Assembly: GCA_945885625.1 (NCBI GenBank)
Contig: CAMCYS010000001.1
Span: 186,001 to 250,000 of the forward strand
Length of the DNA stretch: 64,000 nucleotides
Origin: Bifidobacterium breve
GTDB taxonomy: Bacteria > Actinomycetota > Actinomycetes > Nanopelagicales > Nanopelagicaceae
Reading direction: 5' to 3'
Shown: piece after piece, positions 53,370-63,406 of the stretch
How positions within the stretch are numbered: the first letter of the stretch is position 1
Layout of the letters: every line of letters starts with the position of its first letter
Notes under the pieces: model-generated
What the model saw: the letters and a program-made list of their open reading frames with translations, nothing else
Database searches by the model: none
Told to the model about the DNA's origin: nothing
Translations under genes and position numbers: made by a program

Positions 53370-54862
53370 TTGGCACCTCCCATGATTGGTGCTTTATCGA
53401 GCAATGGTGCGCCCCACTTCGAAAGTAGCGCTGCTTCAAGAGCTGCGCCAACTGAGTACATGCGCTCATCTTTCATAACTGGTGACATGATTTGAAAACC
53501 AACTGGTAAACCATCTTCATCAGCTAGGCCGGAAGGTAGTGACATGCCGCCGATACCTGCCATGTTTACTGGAATAGTAGCAATGTCATTTAGGTACATC
53601 GCCAGTGGATCATTGGCTTTCTCGCCGATTTTAAATGCCGTAGTTGGGCAGGTTGGCGAAACTAATACATCAGCCTTAGTAAATGCATTCGTGAAATCTT
53701 GGGTAATCAAGGTGCGAACTTTTTGCGCGCTACCGTAATAGGCATCGTAATAACCAGATGAAAGAGCATAAGTACCCAAGATGATGCGGCGCTTAACTTC
53801 TTTTCCGAAACCAACTTCGCGAGTTAAGTTCATAACTGACTCAGCTGATGCGCCATCAACATCACCAACACGTAGGCCGTAACGCATGGCGTCAAAGCGA
53901 GCCAGGTTTGAGGAACACTCAGATGGTGCGATCAAGTAATAAGCAGCAAGAGCGTATTCAAAGTTCGGTGCTGACACTTCAACAATTTCAGCGCCAGTTT
54001 TAGCAAGTAGCTCAAGGGACTCTTCAAAGCGAGCACGAACGCCGGCTTGATAACCATCGCCATTTAACTCTTTAACAACACCAATCTTCATACCCTTTAC
54101 ATCGCCAGACTTTGCAGCGGCAACAACTTGCGGCACTGGTGCATTAATACTGGTGGAATCTTTTGGATCATGGCCAGCAATTGCTTCATGAAGTAGAGCC
54201 GCATCTAGCACTGTGCGCGCGCATGGGCCGGCTTGATCAAGTGAAGATGAGAAAGCAACTAGACCGAAACGAGAAACGCCTCCGTAAGTTGGCTTAACGC
54301 CGACGGTGCCAGTAACTGCTGCGGGTTGGCGAATCGAGCCGCCCGTATCAGTACCAATTGCTAGTGGTGCTTCAAAAGCAGCTAGCGCAGCAGATGAACC
54401 GCCACCAGATCCGCCTGGAATACGCGTTAGATCCCATGGATTATGCGTTGGGCCGTAAGCCGAATTTTCAGTAGATGAGCCCATAGCGAATTCATCCATG
54501 TTGGTCTTACCCAAGATAACAATGTCGTTCTTCTTTAAGTTTGAAACCACGGTTGAGTCATATGGTGGACGCCAACCTTCCAGAATCTTTGACCCACAAG
54601 TTGTGGGAATTCCTTTTTGTGCCATGACATCTTTCAGCGCAAGAGGGACACCAGCAAGTGGTGAAAGTTTTTCGCCCTTTGCGCGCTTGGCATCGATGGC
54701 GGCTGCTTGAGCAAGTGCGCCTTCGATATCGACATATAAGAAAGCATGAACGTCAGCGTCAACACTTGCGATTCGATCTAGATGAGCTTGAGTTAGCGCA
54801 ACCGAAGTTGTTTCACCAGCAGATAACTTGGCGGCCATTTCGGCGGCAGATAAGCGAATCAT
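53366..54862 (-). CDS. gatA: Asp-tRNA(Asn)/Glu-tRNA(Gln) amidotransferase subunit A
   Basis: Glutaminase subunit of the amidase-signature family, 498 residues. The Ser-cisSer-Lys triad is in place: K in ALKDVM (about 72), and the two serines in [12 protein letters not shown] and [12 protein letters not shown] (about 148-180). The start overlaps gatC by ATGA. Confidence 0.96.
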   Translation of the reverse strand: MIRLSAAEMAAKLSAGETTSVALTQAHLDRIASVDADVHAFLYVDIEGALAQAAAIDAKRAKGEKLSPLAGVPLALKDVMAQKGIPTTCGSKILEGWRPPYDSTVVSNLKKNDIVILGKTNMDEFAMGSSTENSAYGPTHNPWDLTRIPGGSGGGSSAALAAFEAPLAIGTDTGGSIRQPAAVTGTVGVKPTYGGVSRFGLVAFSSSLDQAGPCARTVLDAALLHEAIAGHDPKDSTSINAPVPQVVAAAKSGDVKGMKIGVVKELNGDGYQAGVRARFEESLELLAKTGAEIVEVSAPNFEYALAAYYLIAPSECSSNLARFDAMRYGLRVGDVDGASAESVMNLTREVGFGKEVKRRIILGTYALSSGYYDAYYGSAQKVRTLITQDFTNAFTKADVLVSPTCPTTAFKIGEKANDPLAMYLNDIATIPVNMAGIGGMSLPSGLADEDGLPVGFQIMSPVMKDERMYSVGAALEAALLSKWGAPLLDKAPIMGGAK

Positions 54863-55155
54863 TCTTCACCCAAAATTTGTGGCACGCGGAAACGTTGCTC
54901 TTCCTGCGCAGGTGCACCCGATAGCGCTTCTTCTGGCGTCAGACTTGGCACAACTACATCTGCGCGAAAGACATTGCGAAGTGGCAGCGGGTGCGAAGTG
55001 GCCTCGACATCGGCGCCAGCAACTTCTTGCACGCGAGCGACGGCATCGAGAATTACGGTGAACTCATTGGATAGAGCGACAAGCTCTGCTTCACTCATTT
55101 CAATGCGGGCTAAGCCGGCAAGTTTTGCGACATCATCGCGAGATAACGAACTCAT
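54859..55155 (-). CDS. gatC: Asp-tRNA(Asn)/Glu-tRNA(Gln) amidotransferase subunit C
   Basis: Small belt subunit of GatCAB, 98 residues. The N terminus [21 protein letters not shown] is the family signature and the C terminus has the [17 protein letters not shown] motif. First of the three gat genes, 21 nt after proA. Confidence 0.93.
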   Translation of the reverse strand: MSSLSRDDVAKLAGLARIEMSEAELVALSNEFTVILDAVARVQEVAGADVEATSHPLPLRNVFRADVVVPSLTPEEALSGAPAQEEQRFRVPQILGEE

Positions 55156-55176
55156 GTGGCCAATCTTAATGGGCTA

Positions 55177-56445
55177 TTACTGGCGGATTTGACCGTCGCC
55201 AGTGACGATCCAGGTGGTTGTAGTCATAGCTTCAAGACCCATTGGGCCGCGTGCGTGAAGTTTCTGATTGCTAATTCCGATTTCAGCGCCAAAGCCCATC
55301 TGTTCGCCATCGGTAAAACGTGTGCTGGTATTGATCATGACTGCGGCGCAATCTGAGAGTGCGATAAATCGCTGTACAGCTGCATCTGATTCGGAAACGA
55401 TTGATTCGGTGTGCTGGGTGCCGTATTTAGCAATGTGATCAGCAGCAGCATCAACGCTGGCTACTATCCCAACATTCATTTCGAGAATGCCATACTCAGT
55501 TGACCAGTTTTGATCAGTTGCCAGAGTCGCCGGAATCTTTAACTCATTAGCAATCACCAAGGTCTGCGCATCAACATTTAGCTTAACGCCAGCATCATGA
55601 AGTGCTGGCAGCGCCGTTGGCAAGAATTTAGCAGCAACTGCTTCATGAACCAAGAGCGTTTCAGCCGCGTTGCAAACACTTGGGCGATGACATTTCGAGT
55701 TAATTAAAATTGGAAGTGCTTTAGCCAGGTCAGCAGATTTGTCAACATAGACATGACAAACGCCAGCACCAGTTTCAATAGTTGGCACAGATGATTCATC
55801 AACCACCATGCGAATTAGCGCCGCACTCCCCCGTGGAATAACTAGATCAACTTTTCCTCGCGCATTTAAAAGCGCTTTAACTGTTTCGCGATCATCAGAT
55901 GGCACAAGTTGCAAAACATCTGGCGAAATCTTGGTCTTAGCAAGCGCGCTGCGCATTACCTCAAGCAGAATCGCGTTGCTATTGGCAGCCGTTGATGAAC
56001 CTCTTAACAAAGCAGCATTGCCAGACATTAACAAAATAACTGCGGCATCTACCGTCACATTTGGGCGAGCTTCATAAACCATTCCGATAACGCCAAACGG
56101 AACTGAAATCTGTTTTAGATGCAGGCCATTAGGCAAAGTGCGCTCACGCAAAACATTGCCTAACGGATCTTCCAGGGCTGCGACTTGGCGCGCACCATTG
56201 GCAATACCTTTAATTCGTTCGGCGGTCAGCAATAAACGATCTTGTAGTTGTGGATGCATACCTTCGGCAATCCCATGATCAATATCCATTTTGTTAGCTG
56301 CCAGAATCTCAGCGCTGTGCGATTCAATCTCATCGGCAATCGCATTTAGCGCAGCAGCTCGTTCAGCACCCGATGCCGTGTTCAACGTGCGCGCAGCAGT
56401 GCGAGCAAGATCTGCTAACGCAGCGACAGTTGTAGTTGCACTCAT
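55177..56445 (-). CDS. proA: Gamma-glutamyl phosphate reductase
   Basis: NADPH-dependent second enzyme of proline synthesis, 422 residues. The catalytic cysteine is in HRPSVCNAAETLLVH, with the surrounding NSKC motif (about 253-270). The N-terminal NGLHLKQISVPFGVIGMVYE segment is typical. It follows proB with a 9-nt gap. Actinobacterial proA usually precedes nadD; here gatCAB follows. Confidence 0.95.
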   Translation of the reverse strand: MSATTTVAALADLARTAARTLNTASGAERAAALNAIADEIESHSAEILAANKMDIDHGIAEGMHPQLQDRLLLTAERIKGIANGARQVAALEDPLGNVLRERTLPNGLHLKQISVPFGVIGMVYEARPNVTVDAAVILLMSGNAALLRGSSTAANSNAILLEVMRSALAKTKISPDVLQLVPSDDRETVKALLNARGKVDLVIPRGSAALIRMVVDESSVPTIETGAGVCHVYVDKSADLAKALPILINSKCHRPSVCNAAETLLVHEAVAAKFLPTALPALHDAGVKLNVDAQTLVIANELKIPATLATDQNWSTEYGILEMNVGIVASVDAAADHIAKYGTQHTESIVSESDAAVQRFIALSDCAAVMINTSTRFTDGEQMGFGAEIGISNQKLHARGPMGLEAMTTTTWIVTGDGQIRQ

Positions 56446-56454
56446 GGTTAAACC

Positions 56455-57573
56455 CTACAGAAGTACCAGGTCGTCGCGATGTACCAATTCGCGTTCATAC
56501 TCTGGCCCTAACGCTGCAGCTAACTCTTTCGTCGAACGGCCCAGCATTATTGGAAGTTCAACTGCATCAAATGCGACTAACCCGCGCGCAATTACTTTTC
56601 CATCTGGCCCAACTAATTCAACGGTATCGCCAGCGATGAAAGTTCCTTCCACGGCAGTAACGCCAGCAGGCAAAAGCGATGTGCCGCGCTCACAGATTGC
56701 TTTGACCGCGCCAGCATCGAGAATTAACTTTCCTTGTGGAGTCGAAGCATGAGCTAACCAAAGTAAACGCGAAGTTGTTTTGCGTTCTTGGCCGTGGAAA
56801 TAGGTACCGAGTTCAGCACCAGCAATTGATTGCGATGCTTGATCAAGCGAAGTCAGTAACATGGAAATACCAGCACCAGTTGCGATGCGAGCAGCTTCAA
56901 TCTTGGTAACCATTCCGCCGCTACCAACGCCGGCAGAGCCAGCACCGCCAATTTCAATTGCTGCGATATCAGCGAAGTCCGTAACATCAAGAATTGCTTT
57001 GGCACCGGCTTGGGTTGGCGGTGCGTCATAAAGAGCATTGATATCTGAAACTAGAACTAGTAAGTCTGCATCAATGAGAAGAGCAACTAGTGCAGCTAAC
57101 CGATCATTGTCGCCAAAGCGAATCTCTTGCGTACCGACCGAGTCATTTTCGTTAATGATTGGCACAACGCCTAGTTGCAGCAATTTAAATAGCGTACGTT
57201 GAACATTCTGATAATGAACGCGGCGCACAATATCTTCGGTGGTGATTAGTACCTGCGAAGCAGTAATCGAGTGCTGGGCAAAACTTTCGGTATAGCGATG
57301 GATGAGCAGCCCTTGGCCTACTGAAGCTGCAGCTTGTTGAGTTGCTAGATCTTTAGGGCGAGTAGTTAGCCCAAGTGGAGCTAACCCCGCCGCAATAGCG
57401 CCAGATGAAACAACTAGAACATCGGCGCCACGCAATTTAGCAGCAGCGACAATTGCCACAATATTTTCAACGGCGGCTGGATCTAGCGCCGAACCAGCGT
57501 TACCGGTTAGTGAAGAAGAACCAATCTTGATAACAATGCGTTTGGCGCTGGCGATTGAGTTTCGGGTCATCAC
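56455..57573 (-). CDS. proB: Glutamate 5-kinase with PUA domain
   Basis: First enzyme of proline synthesis, 372 residues. Amino-acid-kinase domain (about 10-265) with [11 protein letters not shown] at the N terminus and [18 protein letters not shown] in the active site, then a C-terminal PUA domain (about 285-365). The start overlaps the obgE stop (ATGA). Confidence 0.95.
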   Translation of the reverse strand: MMTRNSIASAKRIVIKIGSSSLTGNAGSALDPAAVENIVAIVAAAKLRGADVLVVSSGAIAAGLAPLGLTTRPKDLATQQAAASVGQGLLIHRYTESFAQHSITASQVLITTEDIVRRVHYQNVQRTLFKLLQLGVVPIINENDSVGTQEIRFGDNDRLAALVALLIDADLLVLVSDINALYDAPPTQAGAKAILDVTDFADIAAIEIGGAGSAGVGSGGMVTKIEAARIATGAGISMLLTSLDQASQSIAGAELGTYFHGQERKTTSRLLWLAHASTPQGKLILDAGAVKAICERGTSLLPAGVTAVEGTFIAGDTVELVGPDGKVIARGLVAFDAVELPIMLGRSTKELAAALGPEYERELVHRDDLVLL

Positions 57574-59081
57574 TCATCATCTCCATCCAATTTAGCTAGT
57601 TCGACATCTACGACATCAGCAATTTTAGGTGTGTGCGGGTCAGAAACGTTGTACTCCCACTGCTTGGCGATTTCATCTTCGCTGAGCAGATCATCGGTGC
57701 GATTAACTGGTTTCCAGGTTGTTTCTAGACGGGAATCTTCACCACGACGATGTAGGTGGCCAGCTAATTGTTCAGCACCAGCTTCGATCGTTGGCTCCCA
57801 ATCAAAGACGACTTCATTTTCGCCGGAACCAATACGAACTTCACTGCCAGCAACAGCGCCTTTTTTGTAAAGTTCTTTTTCAACACCAAGTTGGGCCAAG
57901 CGATCAGCTAAGTAACCAATTGCTTCGGCATTCTTAAAGTTTGTTTGGCGAACCCAGCGCACAACTTTGGCACCGCGCACAGTAAATGAACCATCTTCAT
58001 TCGCTTTGACAGTAAACCCAGAATCATCTACTGCAGTTGGGCGCAAGATAATGCGAGTGCGTTCTTCTTTCGCCATAGATGCACGTGATGCTTGGATCAA
58101 TCGCGCCATGGCATAAGTTAAATTCGTTAGACCTTCACGGCTGGCCGCTGAGACTGGATAAACCTCGTAACCTTTTTCGCGCAAAGTATCGGCAACCATG
58201 TCGGACATTGCTGCGCCATCAGGAATATCAATTTTATTTAGCGCAATGATGCGTGGGCGATCTTCAAGACCACCATATTCAGCCAACTCAGCTTCGATAA
58301 CTTCAAGATCTTGAATCGGATTGCGATCGGTTTCAAGTGTTCCGCAATCAAGAACGTGAACAAGAGCAACGCAACGTTCAACGTGACGCAAGAACTCAAG
58401 CCCTAAACCTTTTCCTTTGCTAGCACCTGGAATTAAACCTGGAACATCAGCTACCGTGAAACGTGTATCGCCAGCATTTACCACGCCCAGGTTTGGTACC
58501 AAAGTTGTAAATGGATATTCAGCAATCTTCGGACGCGCTGCCGAGATAGCCGCAATCAATGAAGATTTACCAGCACTTGGATAACCAACGAGTGCGATGT
58601 CAGCGACGCTCTTTAGTTCTAGCTGAAGGGTGCGTTCTTCGCCTGGCTCGCCAAGAAGAGCGAAACCTGGTGCGCGACGCTTAGAAGATGAAAGCGCTAA
58701 GTTTCCCAGCCCACCAAAACCACCTTGAGCGGCAATAAAAGTAGTACCAGTCCCAACTAAATCAGCTAACTGATTTCCGCGATCGTCATATACAACTGTG
58801 CCATTTGGTACGCCAAGAATTAAATCTGTTCCGTAAACACCATCTTTGCGATCGCCATAACCTTGATGTCCAGAAGTTGCACGACGATGTGGTGAGTGGT
58901 GAAAATCAAGCAGCGTGGTTACATCTGGATCAACGACCAGAATTACATCGCCGCCGCGTCCACCGTTACCGCCATCTGGCCCACCGAGTGGCTTAAATTT
59001 TTCGCGCTTAACAGAGACGCAACCATCGCCACCTTTTCCGGCAGCAGCATAAAGAGTTACCCGATCAACAAATGTTGTCAT
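57570..59081 (-). CDS. obgE: GTPase Obg/CgtA
   Basis: Ribosome-associated GTPase in 50S assembly and stress control. The 503-residue protein has the glycine-rich Obg fold (1-158), G domain with GYPSAGKSS (about 166-174), [10 protein letters not shown] and NKIDIP, and the C-terminal OCT domain (about 345-425) typical of Gram-positive Obg. A strong SD AAGGAGGAG precedes the ATG. rplU-rpmA-obgE order is universal; a terminator separates rpmA from obgE here. Confidence 0.96.
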   Translation of the reverse strand: MTTFVDRVTLYAAAGKGGDGCVSVKREKFKPLGGPDGGNGGRGGDVILVVDPDVTTLLDFHHSPHRRATSGHQGYGDRKDGVYGTDLILGVPNGTVVYDDRGNQLADLVGTGTTFIAAQGGFGGLGNLALSSSKRRAPGFALLGEPGEERTLQLELKSVADIALVGYPSAGKSSLIAAISAARPKIAEYPFTTLVPNLGVVNAGDTRFTVADVPGLIPGASKGKGLGLEFLRHVERCVALVHVLDCGTLETDRNPIQDLEVIEAELAEYGGLEDRPRIIALNKIDIPDGAAMSDMVADTLREKGYEVYPVSAASREGLTNLTYAMARLIQASRASMAKEERTRIILRPTAVDDSGFTVKANEDGSFTVRGAKVVRWVRQTNFKNAEAIGYLADRLAQLGVEKELYKKGAVAGSEVRIGSGENEVVFDWEPTIEAGAEQLAGHLHRRGEDSRLETTWKPVNRTDDLLSEDEIAKQWEYNVSDPHTPKIADVVDVELAKLDGDDE

Positions 59082-59123
59082 TGCTCCTCCTTATATCTGT
59101 ATTGCTAATTACTTAATGGAATT

Positions 59124-59162
59124 AAAAAAGCGAGCCACGCATACGTGCGGCTCGCTCTTTTT
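59124..59162 (-). terminator. Rho-independent terminator after rpmA
   Basis: Stem GCGAGCC/GGCTCGC (59130-59136 with 59149-59155) continued by an inner GCA/TGC stem with TACG loop, followed on the minus strand by six T. The plus strand also ends in a T-run, so it could act in both directions. Downstream obgE must rely on read-through or on an AT-rich promoter I could not place with confidence. Confidence 0.88.
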
Positions 59163-59175
59163 TGAGAACCGAAAA

Positions 59176-59430
59176 TTAAGCTACAGGAACCACGTTTACA
59201 ACGCGACGACCACGAGCTTTGCCGAACTCAACTGCACCGGCAGCTAGAGCGAACAGGGTGTCATCTTTACCGCGGCCAACGTTCTTGCCTGGGTGAAAGT
59301 GAGTACCGCGTTGACGAACAAGAATTTCACCACTGTTTACAAGTTGGCCACCAAAACGCTTGATGCCAAGGTACTGTGGATTTGAATCGCGACCGTTACG
59401 TGTCGAGGAGACACCCTTCTTACTTGCCAT
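59176..59430 (-). CDS. rpmA: 50S ribosomal protein bL27
   Basis: Full-length L27 of 84 residues. [19 protein letters not shown] lacks the Firmicutes-type N-terminal extension cleaved by a protease. [20 protein letters not shown] is the conserved core. Located 12 nt after rplU. Confidence 0.97.
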   Translation of the reverse strand: MASKKGVSSTRNGRDSNPQYLGIKRFGGQLVNSGEILVRQRGTHFHPGKNVGRGKDDTLFALAAGAVEFGKARGRRVVNVVPVA

Positions 59431-59442
59431 TTCTGCGCTCCC

Positions 59443-59757
59443 TTACTTCACGCCGTTGATGGCGGTAATTTTTACTTTAGTTAACTGTGCGCGGAAACCT
59501 TGACGACGGCGGTGACCGGTCTTGTTCTTGTAGCGCAGGATGTCAATCTTTGGTCCCTTTAGCTCTTCTAGAACTTCGCCAGTTACTTTTACGCCAGCTA
59601 GAACTTTTGGGTCTGAGGTAATGCTCGCACCGTCAACTACGAGTACGGCAGGGAAAGAAACGGTTGCGCCTGTCGCACTATCGATGCGATCGACAACGAT
59701 GGTCTCGCCAACTTCGACTTTCTCTTGGCGGCCGCCAGCCTTCACGATTGCATACAC
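59443..59757 (-). CDS. rplU: 50S ribosomal protein bL21
   Basis: L21 of 104 residues starting with GTG at 59757 after the SD GGAG (7-nt spacing). Conserved [16 protein letters not shown] and the [18 protein letters not shown]-terminal motif are present. Confidence 0.97.
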   Translation of the reverse strand: MYAIVKAGGRQEKVEVGETIVVDRIDSATGATVSFPAVLVVDGASITSDPKVLAGVKVTGEVLEELKGPKIDILRYKNKTGHRRRQGFRAQLTKVKITAINGVK

Positions 59758-59813
59758 AGTGGAGCTCCAGTTCTAAATTAGGCAGCGCACCCGATGGGCG
59801 CGAGCAGGGGTTA

Positions 59814-59843
59814 AGGATACGGATTGCCCGCACCTTGGGTCAA
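59814..59843 (-). promoter_or_regulatory. Promoter of rplU-rpmA
   Basis: -35 TTGACC (59838-59843), 18-nt spacer, -10 TATCCT (59814-59819) on the minus strand. Expected start near 59807, giving a 50-nt leader before rplU. A GCGC-rich inverted repeat (GCGCACCCGATGGGCGC, about 59786-59802) lies in that leader. Confidence 0.65.
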
Positions 59844-59852
59844 ACTGAGTAA

Positions 59853-62045
59853 TTATGAGGTTGGGCTGCTTCCGGGGGTAATAATCCCTGAACTAGCGGC
59901 CCGACGACGCTTTTTGCGAGCGCCTGATGGGGCAGGCTCGGCAGGGCTTTCGGCAGGTTCCTGATTTTCAAAGGCTTCAGTATCTGAGTCCGCATTTGAG
60001 TCGATGCCTGACTCAGCTTCTAACTCTTTCGCAACCGGAACCGGTGTGGCCTTAATTTTGATTGGTTCCATATGAATATGGATTCCGCGACCAGCGCAAC
60101 TATCGCAAGTTGTTGAGAAAGCTTCGATTAACCCTTGGCCAACTCGCTTGCGAGTCATCTGAACTAGACCAAGCGAAGTAACTTCAGCAACTTGATGCTT
60201 GGTGCGATCGCGACCTAAGCATTCGACCAGACGACGCAGAACTTGCTCGCGATTAGATTCTAGAACCATATCGATGAAGTCAATGACGATGATGCCACCT
60301 AAGTCGCGTAAGCGAAGTTGACGAGCGATTTCTTCAGCTGCTTCAAGGTTGTTCTTGGTAACGGTCTCTTCGAGAGATCCACCCTTGCCAATAAATTTAC
60401 CGGTGTTAACGTCGATCACGATCATTGCTTCAGTGCGATCGATAACTAGTGAGCCACCTGAAGGCAAATAAACCTTACGATCAAATGCTTTAGCTAATTG
60501 TTCTTCAACACGGAAGTCTGCAAATAAATCACCGACGCCAGTATATTTCTCAATCTTAGAAACTAATTCAGGTGCGATGAAACCAAGATAATTATTGATC
60601 TCGTCCCAAGCACCACTGCCCTGCACCGTTAGCTTGCGAAAATCTTCATTGAAGATGTCGCGGATAACACGAACTGCTAAATCTGGTTCGACATAAATCG
60701 CAGCAGGGGCATGGAAGTTAGGATTAATTGACTTCTGATAGATATCTTCCCATTGCGCTTTTAGGCGGGCGACATCATTAGTTAAATCTTCTTCCGAAAC
60801 TCCTTCAGCTGCAGTACGCACAATTACGCCAGCAGTTTCTGGAATTAAGTTCTTTAAGATCGCCTTTAAGCGATTACGTTCTGGCTCGGGTAAACGCTTA
60901 GATATACCGCTCATACCGCCGCCAGGCACATAGACCACATAGCGACCAGGCAAGGAAACTTGGCTAGTTAAGCGAGCGCCTTTTTGGCCAATTGGATCTT
61001 TAGTTACTTGAACTAGAACTGACTGGCCAGACTTTAAAACTGTTTCAATTTTGCGTGGCTCAGAATCTGAAATTCCAGCGGAATCCCAGTTAACTTCACC
61101 GGCGTAAAGAACTGCGTTACGACCTTTTCCAATATCAACGAAGGCAGCTTCCATACCTGGCAATACGTTTTGCACGCGACCAAGATAGATATTACCAACG
61201 TAGGAAAGATTGGTATTTCGGTTTACATAGTGTTCAACCATGACGTTATCTTCGATAACTGCGATCTGGGTACGATCAGCAATTTGGCGAACCAACATCT
61301 CGCGGTCAACGTTCTCGCGACGTGCTAATAAATCAGTATCAGTAATGATGGTGCCGCGACGACGATATGGCTCGCGATAATCTGAGCGGTATTCGCGATC
61401 ACTGCGTGAACTTGGGCGATCATTTCGTTCGCGGCGATTGCGCTTTGGATCATTACGAGTTGGACGCTCTTTTGTTTCGCGCACCTTTACAACTGTGACA
61501 ACGCCATCTTCTTCAACTACTTCGCCCGCAACTACACCATCTCCGGCAGCACGACGGCGGCGGCGGCGGCGGTGAGTACCGGTACCGTCATCTTCAGTCT
61601 CGCCATTTTCAGAATTTTCGTCATTACTTGTGCCCTCGTCAGTATTTGCTGAGCCTGGCTTGCGACGACCACGGCCACCACGACGGCGGCGGCGACCACG
61701 TGAACTATCTTCGCTATCTGAATCGCTCTCGCCTGCCACAGCGCTTTCAATAATTGGTTCATCACTCTTCGCGGCGCTTGACTTATCTGGAGCTGATTTC
61801 TTTGCCGTCGCCTTTTTTGCTGGAGCTTTCTCGACACCATTTTTATCTACAATGGGTGCGGCTTGGAAGATTGCTACTGGGATCGCGGCGGCTTTTTTGA
61901 CCGGTTTGGTCTTCTTTTCACCGGCTTCAGCAACTACCGCCTCAATAGTTGGTGCAACCGGGGTAGTTTCTACGCTTGTTTCACTTTTAACCTTTGGAGT
62001 CTTTTTAGCCGCGCGCTTACGCGGGTTTTTTGGCGCAATTGCCAT
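59853..62045 (-). CDS. rne: Ribonuclease E/G family endoribonuclease
   Basis: Endonuclease of mRNA decay and rRNA processing. I use ATG 62045 (730 residues, MAIAPKNPRKRAAKK); a GTG at 62066 is in frame. The first 220 residues are low complexity: Lys/Ala/Pro-rich, then acidic, then Arg-rich with a run of seven Arg. An S1 domain follows (about 255-340), then the catalytic DNase I-like domain with metal aspartates in IVIDVNTGKFIGKG and GGIIVIDFIDM, and the zinc-link CDSCAGRG. The N-terminal extension is characteristic of actinobacterial RNase E. An SD AGGA lies 9 nt upstream. Confidence 0.93.
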   Translation of the reverse strand: MAIAPKNPRKRAAKKTPKVKSETSVETTPVAPTIEAVVAEAGEKKTKPVKKAAAIPVAIFQAAPIVDKNGVEKAPAKKATAKKSAPDKSSAAKSDEPIIESAVAGESDSDSEDSSRGRRRRRGGRGRRKPGSANTDEGTSNDENSENGETEDDGTGTHRRRRRRRAAGDGVVAGEVVEEDGVVTVVKVRETKERPTRNDPKRNRRERNDRPSSRSDREYRSDYREPYRRRGTIITDTDLLARRENVDREMLVRQIADRTQIAVIEDNVMVEHYVNRNTNLSYVGNIYLGRVQNVLPGMEAAFVDIGKGRNAVLYAGEVNWDSAGISDSEPRKIETVLKSGQSVLVQVTKDPIGQKGARLTSQVSLPGRYVVYVPGGGMSGISKRLPEPERNRLKAILKNLIPETAGVIVRTAAEGVSEEDLTNDVARLKAQWEDIYQKSINPNFHAPAAIYVEPDLAVRVIRDIFNEDFRKLTVQGSGAWDEINNYLGFIAPELVSKIEKYTGVGDLFADFRVEEQLAKAFDRKVYLPSGGSLVIDRTEAMIVIDVNTGKFIGKGGSLEETVTKNNLEAAEEIARQLRLRDLGGIIVIDFIDMVLESNREQVLRRLVECLGRDRTKHQVAEVTSLGLVQMTRKRVGQGLIEAFSTTCDSCAGRGIHIHMEPIKIKATPVPVAKELEAESGIDSNADSDTEAFENQEPAESPAEPAPSGARKKRRRAASSGIITPGSSPTS
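61555..61572 (-). repeat. Trinucleotide (CGG)6 tract in rne
   Basis: Six CGG units on the plus strand encode part of the poly-arginine run of the RNase E N-terminal region. A second, interrupted tract is near 61679-61695. Confidence 0.8.
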
Positions 62046-62062
62046 GTGTTCAAATCCTAAAT

Positions 62063-62077
62063 GCACTCATTGAGTGC
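62063..62077. promoter_or_regulatory. 15-bp palindrome just ahead of the rne ribosome-binding site
   Basis: GCACTCA, one base, TGAGTGC, ending 17 nt before the rne ATG and next to the SD. As RNA it forms a small hairpin that could influence initiation. Confidence 0.45.
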
Positions 62078-62171
62078 GGGCCTGGCTTAAAAATCAATCT
62101 CAGTACGCGGTTGCGTAGTCGTAGAAAACCTTTAAGCAAATCTCTGGTAGTTCGCACTTGACACTCTTTTT

Positions 62172-62239
62172 CGCGATACCTGATCGCGGGTGCGCGCTGA
62201 ACTGTTGCCTAAGTATGGCAGATGGGGGCCGAAATCCAA
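62172..62239 (-). promoter_or_regulatory. Candidate rne promoter and leader hairpin
   Basis: -35 TTGGAT (62234-62239), 16-nt spacer, -10 CATACT (62212-62217) on the minus strand, right after rodA. Downstream is a 6-bp hairpin CGCGAT/ATCGCG (62172-62188) followed by AAAAAG. The predicted 5' leader is about 160 nt, long for this compact genome. Confidence 0.45.
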
Positions 62240-62251
62240 ATTAAGCGTGAA

Positions 62252-63406
62252 TTAGCCGCGCTGGCGAGCGTGAACGTTCTGCAGCAACCCAAATCCGATC
62301 AAGGTCGCGAACATACTCGAACCGCCATATGACATAAATGGCAGCGGCACACCGGTCATCGGCATAAGCCCCAGAGTCATGCCAATATTTTCAAATGTCT
62401 GGAAGGCAAACCAGGCTGTTACCCCGGTGCAGACGAGTCGCCCGTAAGGGTCGATTGCTCGTCGTGCGATTCCGAATGCGCGCATTAATAAAGTTAAGTA
62501 GAGCAAAATAATAACGCTGCTGCCAAGGAAGCCTAGCTGTTCACCAGCTACCGTGAAAATAAAGTCGGTCTGTTGTTCGGGCACAAATCGACCATTTGTT
62601 TGTGGGCCATTAAATAAACCGGTACCTATTAATCCGCCTGAACCAACGGTAATTCGAGCTTGTCGCAATTGGTATCCACTACCTTGAGTATCAGCATTTG
62701 GATTTACAAAGGACTGCAGACGCTTAACTTGATACTCATTAATTACGCCAGACTGCACCGCACCGAAAACTCCGATGATGGCAACTAGTATCAAGGCAAC
62801 CACCCAGCGGCCAGAAGCGCCAGAGGCCGCAATTATTGTGACAACTGAGCAGCTAATAATAAAAACAGTTCCCATATCCGGCTGCAGTAAAATTAATGAG
62901 ACTGGAATAGCAGCAACAATCAGAGATTGAATTACATTTTTATTAGTAGGAATATCACTATCGTGACCGCGCTCGGAAAGAATCATGGACATACCGACGA
63001 TGATTGAAATTTTGGCTAATTCGGCGGGCTGAATTTGAAACCCACCAGGAAGTGCGATCCAGGCCTGTGCGCCATTTACTTCTGAACCCAGGCCCGGAAT
63101 CAAGACAAAGCCCAGGCCTAAAACACCTAGCACCCAAAATATTGGCGTATAGGCACGCAGCAATCGATAGTCAATTAGGGTCGTACCCCAAGCCAGTGCG
63201 CAACCAATTGCAATATTAATTACGTGGCGTTTTAAGTAATACTCTGGATCTAGCCCATTTGAGGCATACCAATCACGCGTTGCGGCATATACCAAGAGCG
63301 TTCCGATAAATAAAAGGGCAGCCACAGCGGCCGTAAGAATTGGGTCAAAACCAGCAAAAAATGAGCGATTCTTATAATAATTAAAACGTGGAGTAACCAG
63401 ACTCAT
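62252..63406 (-). CDS. rodA: Peptidoglycan glycosyltransferase RodA
   Basis: SEDS-family membrane polymerase of elongation-phase peptidoglycan, 384 residues with about ten hydrophobic helices. Diagnostic parts: GSGGLIGTGLFNGPQT, PEQQTDFIFTVAGEQLGFLG and the C-terminal MTGVPLPFMSYGGSSM. RodA and FtsW are related, but the cognate PBP2 directly upstream (start and stop overlap as TAATG) favours RodA. Confidence 0.93.
   Translation of the reverse strand: MSLVTPRFNYYKNRSFFAGFDPILTAAVAALLFIGTLLVYAATRDWYASNGLDPEYYLKRHVINIAIGCALAWGTTLIDYRLLRAYTPIFWVLGVLGLGFVLIPGLGSEVNGAQAWIALPGGFQIQPAELAKISIIVGMSMILSERGHDSDIPTNKNVIQSLIVAAIPVSLILLQPDMGTVFIISCSVVTIIAASGASGRWVVALILVAIIGVFGAVQSGVINEYQVKRLQSFVNPNADTQGSGYQLRQARITVGSGGLIGTGLFNGPQTNGRFVPEQQTDFIFTVAGEQLGFLGSSVIILLYLTLLMRAFGIARRAIDPYGRLVCTGVTAWFAFQTFENIGMTLGLMPMTGVPLPFMSYGGSSMFATLIGFGLLQNVHARQRG

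Noticed and set aside
61630-62073. Plus-strand open frame of 147 codons opposite the RNase E N terminus
   Set aside because: It mirrors the low-complexity Arg/Ala/Lys region of rne and shows no independent coding signal.
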